Program-made: the position numbers and the translations under genes
Source: Nymphaea colorata
Taxonomy: Eukaryota > Streptophyta > Magnoliopsida > Nymphaeales > Nymphaeaceae
Direction of reading: 5' to 3'
Length of the DNA stretch: 64,000 nucleotides
NCBI RefSeq assembly: GCF_008831285.2
Contig: NC_045148.1
Span: 2,854,001-2,918,000 of the forward strand
Shown here: positions 59,905 through 64,000 of the stretch, piece by piece
Position numbering within the stretch: the first letter of the stretch is position 1
Layout: each line of letters starts with the position of its first letter
Notes under the pieces: model-generated
Seen by the model: the letters and a program-made list of their open reading frames with translations, nothing else
Told to the model about the DNA's origin: nothing
The model's database searches: none

Positions 59905-60965
59905 TTACATCGATGTCCTTTGAACTACTTCTTTGGGCAGTTGAAACACAATCCTTGACGTATCCTCTCTTCCTGCTCTTGTTGTGTAATATACCTGATT
60001 TGAGGGGCAGCCGAGTTTCTAGGGGAACTAGTGGGCCTGGTTCCTCGGATGCTCGAATTTCAGTGGGTCTTCGTGTAAGTGAGGCTGACTGATGCCCCTG
60101 GTTTGGCACCGTGGTGCTAGGCTGCGGTCAGTGATAAGTAGCTAAACATCGGATCTTCTCCTCAATGAGGTCAAGCTCTCATCTCACGATGTGGTGGTAA
60201 CTCTCCTTGATTATCTACGCCCTGTCTCCACCTCTCAACCCTTATTCTGCCATGTTCCTGTGGCTCTCCTCTCTTTGGTGGTAAGTCTGAGATTGGCTGC
60301 AGCCAATATATTGTCAGGGAAACGGAGTCCCATATACGTAGGCTCTCCTCTATCATGTGGCCTGGTTGGGTGCCCCTTGGTCAGGTATCCTTTATGGCTC
60401 CTCACCCCCGGTGACCTCAACCTCTCACCCTTCTCAGTTGGGGTTTCCATGTTCAGCCAGCTTTTGGGGTCGAGTGGCGTTAGATGATGACTTCCCCTAC
60501 TTTCAGCTGTCCATTCATGTGAATGGTCCGCTGGCCTCTCTAGCCCTTTGGATGGATTATTCATTTCCCTTATCCCCGGGTTGATAACCCTCCACGACGG
60601 CTCCCCAACCTCGTAGTGGTATCAGCCCTCTTTTCTCCAATCAGTTTCAACATTGGATCTCCCCCATCGGTTGGACGACTCTAGGTTCTCAATTTTCTCA
60701 TAACCTATCTTATGGCGGTTCCAACTTCAGAACTGAATTGTTTTAGCATGGCATTTAAGTCTTCCTTCAACATGGCGCCTAGGTTATCAAAACGTTGATT
60801 TACTTCTGAAATTGTAACTACATTGGTTTCCAAGTTAGTATATCAGGCTGCGTTGGATTCCAACCTAGCTAGACGTTTTGCTACCACCTGAGCAGTGACG
60901 CACTCCTCTTGAGGATTTGAAACCTCAGCCACCATTGGGGCTTTATCCTTGCCCCCCTTCACCAT
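59905..60965 (-). pseudogene. gag with zinc knuckle, internally shortened
   Basis: Starts at ATG 60965 with MVKGGKDKAPMVAEVSNPQE. A coiled-coil-like stretch follows (RLARLESNAA, one stop, then VNQRFDNLGAMLKEDLNAML). It ends with EQEERIRQGLCFNC and FKGHRCK (59905-59970), a CCHC zinc knuckle containing a stop. Between these parts only about 700 bases remain, with several stops, less than a normal capsid domain, so part of capsid seems deleted or is unrecognisable. Confidence 0.75.
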
Positions 60966-63194
60966 GATGGTTTCACTCAATCCAAAACTAAGTTGTAATT
61001 CGCTGCTTCGGTAGTAAATCTTTGCTCCAAATCAACCAGCTGGACACCACTAAAAACCATGACTAACTGACTGCAATGCTCTGTTGTAGGCTATCGAGTC
61101 CACTGGCACCAAGATTTAGTTCAGCCTATCTCACCACGTTGGCTATGTTCAAGCTATTCCCGTGAAATATTTTACAGTCGGTCCCAAATACCCAACCTCA
61201 CAACAGTAACTCACAAAGGGCTAATGTTGAAGCTTTAATTGTTACAATGTCGCGACTATACAATTTGCAAAACGCTACCAACTTACTCATCAGTCAAACA
61301 TACATGCCTAGAAACGCAACAAACCACGCCCCCATTGCCCCAAGGTGGGTCCTTCTCGCTCTAGGGTTGTGTCCTCAACAAAGGGTGCTGAAAGAGGAGC
61401 CCAAAACAGGGGTTGTTGGTGGCGGGTTTGGAACAGAAATAGCACCATTTCCCTCGCAATCATAGGGTGTTTCGAATGTGACCTATCGACGAAGGATGAG
61501 ACCCAACAGCGCAAGCTGCTCCTCTATATTCAACAACCTTGATTTTTATGCAATCAATCAATTACTAGTTTACAGCTAACGCCTCACACTGCAGCTCCTA
61601 TAGCTCACAATCAAGGTATCTCCCTACTATAAGTGTAAGCCAATGCAATGCAAATCAAGCTCTAATAGAATCAGACGAAAAATAGAGCTGGAGGGTCATG
61701 GTCATGTCACCGAAGAAACAAGTGAACCCCATGAGAATCAGAAACGGGGTGAGGCAGTCACCGGATGTGCCGGCGAGCTCATATTCTCCTTGATAGCTCC
61801 GGTGCAGCGTTGACCATCTCCACAACAATCCTCTGAGGCAGTATCAACTTCCAGCACAACAATGGTTAAATTATGATCAAGACAACAAGAGACAAGTTCA
61901 AAGAGTCATGGAGAAGTCATCAGATGCTCAAGTAAACCCCAAAAGATGATGTGATGGGTGAGCCAATCACTGGAAGCACCGACAAATGCCTATTCCTCGA
62001 TGAAGCTCTGGTGTATCAGTGGTTCAACAGGCAGTCATTCTAGGGACCTTTGTCTCTTTAAAAATTAATAACTCCTTGCTAGATGGTACAAAATTCATGA
62101 AACTTGGACCAAAAATAGTGGACATCCAAAGGAATCCAGAGACACCAAGCTCACTGTTTAGTTTAACTCCCATAAAAAATGCGCTTAGGTGAAAGTGACG
62201 CCTCAGCCCGGGTGCTCATTTGAGTTTCAGCTCAGTATCAATCGCAGGGAACTCCTCAGACAAGTGCATGTTCAAAATCCACTGCACCCTAGTGCCAACT
62301 CCAAAAAATCTGCAATTTGGTGGGTAGATAGACGAGACAAAGGCGATTCTATCCCACCCTTGTTCGACCCAAACGGTGGCCGAACTAAATAGCGCTGGTG
62401 CTCATAAGTTGAGTCAGATTTGGGCTTCTCTGTCGACTAAAAAGAAGGAATTAGGTTGAGAATCGGGTGCTGATTCGTGCTTCAGGAGTCGGGACATGCT
62501 GACACGTTGTCGCGCACGATGAAGAGAATCGACTCCTGCAAAGCGGGATTCGTCGGGAGCCGAGACTCGTGCAGAGTGGGATTCGTCGGGAGCCGAGAGT
62601 GGTGCGGAGTGGGATTCGTTGTGGTACTCGATGAGCAAGGCTGACATGGCTGCGTTGCACTCGTCGGGATGCGCGATTTAGTGTGACGCGCCTTTGCTTC
62701 AGACACAGAAACACACAGTACACCGATGACCGAAGAACTCTGGTGGAATCTCGGTAGAATATTCTACTAGATTCTTTGAGATGGCCGGAATTTCTCCATC
62801 GTGCTAGAAAAATGACAAAAACTTCCAGCGATCTTCAAATGGTTGTATCTTCGTTCCTGGACAGATTTTGATGTTCTTGGGCTCGTTGGAAGCGAAATTT
62901 GGTCAAGAATCTTGTCGTTTGATAATCAACACAATTTGAATCAACAATCCTCTGGAGTGTATGCCTGAGACTCTCAGACTCCACCCAAAGGGGAAAAAAA
63001 GTGACACAAGAATAAGTGGTAGTCAAATAATCCAATTAACACTGAGAAATCTCGATTGGATTGACTAACCATAGGTAGATCAATCATTGTATTGCTTGAG
63101 ATTTCTCTAGAGGAAGCTCGGATATAGTCAGTTCTTCTTTGCCGGAAGACGCTGCTTCACACCGTCTTCAAACTTCGATCACCATCGGAGCATC
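60966..63194 (-). other. long untranslated leader of the chromovirus with internal repeats
   Basis: About 2.2 kb between primer-binding site and gag without recognisable coding sequence. It holds two diverged ~210-bp tandem copies at about 61690-62040 (shared words GTCATGG, AAGTRAACCCC, TTGATAGCTCCGGTG or TCGATGAAGCTCTGGTG). It also holds three 33-bp units at 62538-62636 around GGGATTCGTCGGGAGCCGAG. The serine/proline/arginine frames through the 33-mers are repeat translations. Confidence 0.6.
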
Positions 63195-63206
63195 GCTCTA
63201 TTACCA
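63195..63206 (-). promoter_or_regulatory. primer-binding site, initiator-Met tRNA type
   Basis: The minus strand reads TGGTAATAGAGC four bases after the 5' LTR end. This differs at two positions from TGGTATCAGAGC, the complement of the 3' end of plant initiator tRNA-Met, the usual primer for plant LTR retrotransposons. Confidence 0.75.
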
Positions 63207-63210
63207 CCTT

Positions 63211-64000
63211 TGTTGGCGTCGGTTTGCTGATGGGTGCCGAGAGGCCGACTCTAACCTTTTTCCCATGGATTACGCTAGGTGGATTGAAGGCGCTTTGTGT
63301 TGTAGTGATTGAGAAGCGCACAGATGAACGAGAAACTCTTGGATGAAATAGGGGAAGCGACCAATGATCAGTTGGAGGGGAAATCAGCACAGAGTGATGC
63401 TCTGGATCGATGGTGGAGTACGGGGGAATGATCACGGTGAGGAGGCAGGTGGTTGGTGATCAGAAGGTGTCAGCGTCTACTAGGGAGCTCACCAGTAACC
63501 AATGGAACAGCGATGATGGAGTGGATACGTATGATGGTGGCCGAATGTAGGAGGACATGCATCGGAAAGGATTTGGGGGATGGATGGAGCCTTTGGGAGA
63601 CACTGGAAAGAGCTCCTAGCACTGGAAGTTGCACAAAATCCGCTTGTGGGGATTTGGCATCCAACAAACAGAGACCTGCCGTTTCCGATGATGAAGGGAT
63701 CGATAAACACACGAAGAGAGGGAAAAAAATCCAGAATGGCAATTTGATCAAAACCATGGAACAACCTTTGGGAAGAACATCCAACAAGTCTTCTGAGAAG
63801 AACGTCCAGGAATTTTGTAGCTCATGACCGGAGAAGATTAAAAAACCCCTCCTCCCTTGCAGCTCTGGTTTTTCAATACAGCGGGAAGCAGAAAGGAGAA
63901 AGCGATGGGCGCAGCTTGCTCATGCAAGTGCATGCGACCGCCCGACCACTGACCCCGTTCAACAACTCTGTTAAACCAGTTCGGTTTACAGCAAAATCAC
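63211..64000 (-). repeat. 5' LTR of the chromovirus, partial (790 bp in window)
   Basis: Matches 56243 onward. Relative to the 3' LTR it lacks about 30 bases after CCAATGGAACAG (63510) and carries a short duplication around AAGAACATCC/AAGAACGTCC (63773-63812). The rest lies beyond the window. Confidence 0.88.

Larger units (their letters stand above)
56243..64000 (-). mobile_element. Ty3/gypsy chromovirus, deletion derivative, 5' LTR cut by window edge
   Basis: On the minus strand the order is 5' LTR (64000 down to 63211), primer-binding site, a 2.2-kb leader, gag, protease, reverse transcriptase, integrase, chromodomain, polypurine tract, 3' LTR (57985-56243). The LTRs start TGTTACAGCC and end GCCAACA. 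The internal region is 5225 bases. In the first ~297 aligned bases at the LTR 3' ends I count about 26 mismatches, mostly transitions, so the insertion is not recent. All reading frames are broken. A related fragment lies at 4.9-8.2 kb. It is a genomic retrotransposon, not an infectious agent. Confidence 0.9.

Noticed and set aside
1-64000. CRISPR arrays, bacterial operons, rRNA or tRNA genes
   Set aside because: The window is plant nuclear DNA. Tandem repeats present are minisatellites without unique spacers. I saw no convincing tRNA or rRNA by eye, though a covariance-model scan would be needed to exclude a tRNA.

Overview
This is plant nuclear DNA, almost certainly from a flowering plant. 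It has spliced genes with GT-AG introns, long (TA)n, (TC)n and (TG)n microsatellites, AT-rich intergenic sequence, and decayed plant-type LINE, Ty1/copia, Ty3/gypsy chromovirus, hAT-like, CACTA-like and MITE-like elements. The sequence alone does not identify the lineage. Gene density is very low: I support two host protein-coding genes in 64 kb.

Layout. At 1.4-1.8 kb lies a small GC-rich minus-strand gene for a 130-residue protein with a signal peptide and a C-terminal membrane segment. It has its own TATA box and a candidate poly(A) signal. From 3.0 to 4.2 kb are two inverted-repeat elements, one of which appears to carry a captured exon. From about 5 to 8.2 kb lies a GC-richer chromovirus remnant (an integrase piece plus LTR-like DNA). 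From 8.2 to 34 kb is a gene desert of LINE relics (9.7-10.3, 17.9-18.6 and 31.0-33.8 kb, minus strand for the last two), nested DNA-transposon remnants, a 24-bp minisatellite at two loci, and long AT-rich stretches where I recognise nothing.

The one large gene is at 35.8-41.9 kb on the plus strand. It encodes a WPP domain-associated protein (WAP), a long coiled-coil protein. It has a 5' UTR intron, one very long coding exon and three short 3' exons, giving a 913-residue product. A six-codon upstream ORF sits at the end of the first UTR exon.

From 42 to 56 kb is repeat-rich sequence with a GC-rich hairpin (43.5 kb), a 20-odd-bp minisatellite (44.4 kb), a copia pol relic (45.9-46.8 kb) and blocks rich in GGATC words. 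From 56.2 kb to the window edge is a minus-strand Ty3/gypsy chromovirus. Its 3' LTR is complete (1743 bp). Polypurine tract, chromodomain, integrase, reverse transcriptase, protease, gag and primer-binding site follow in the expected order, and the 5' LTR is cut by the window end. It is a deletion derivative: reverse transcriptase is joined directly to integrase, and RNase H and both flanking catalytic parts are missing.

I found no operon-like or defence-like system. The most useful observations are the nested insertions with target duplications, the internal deletion in the chromovirus, the captured exon, the shared minisatellite, and regulatory details of the WAP gene.
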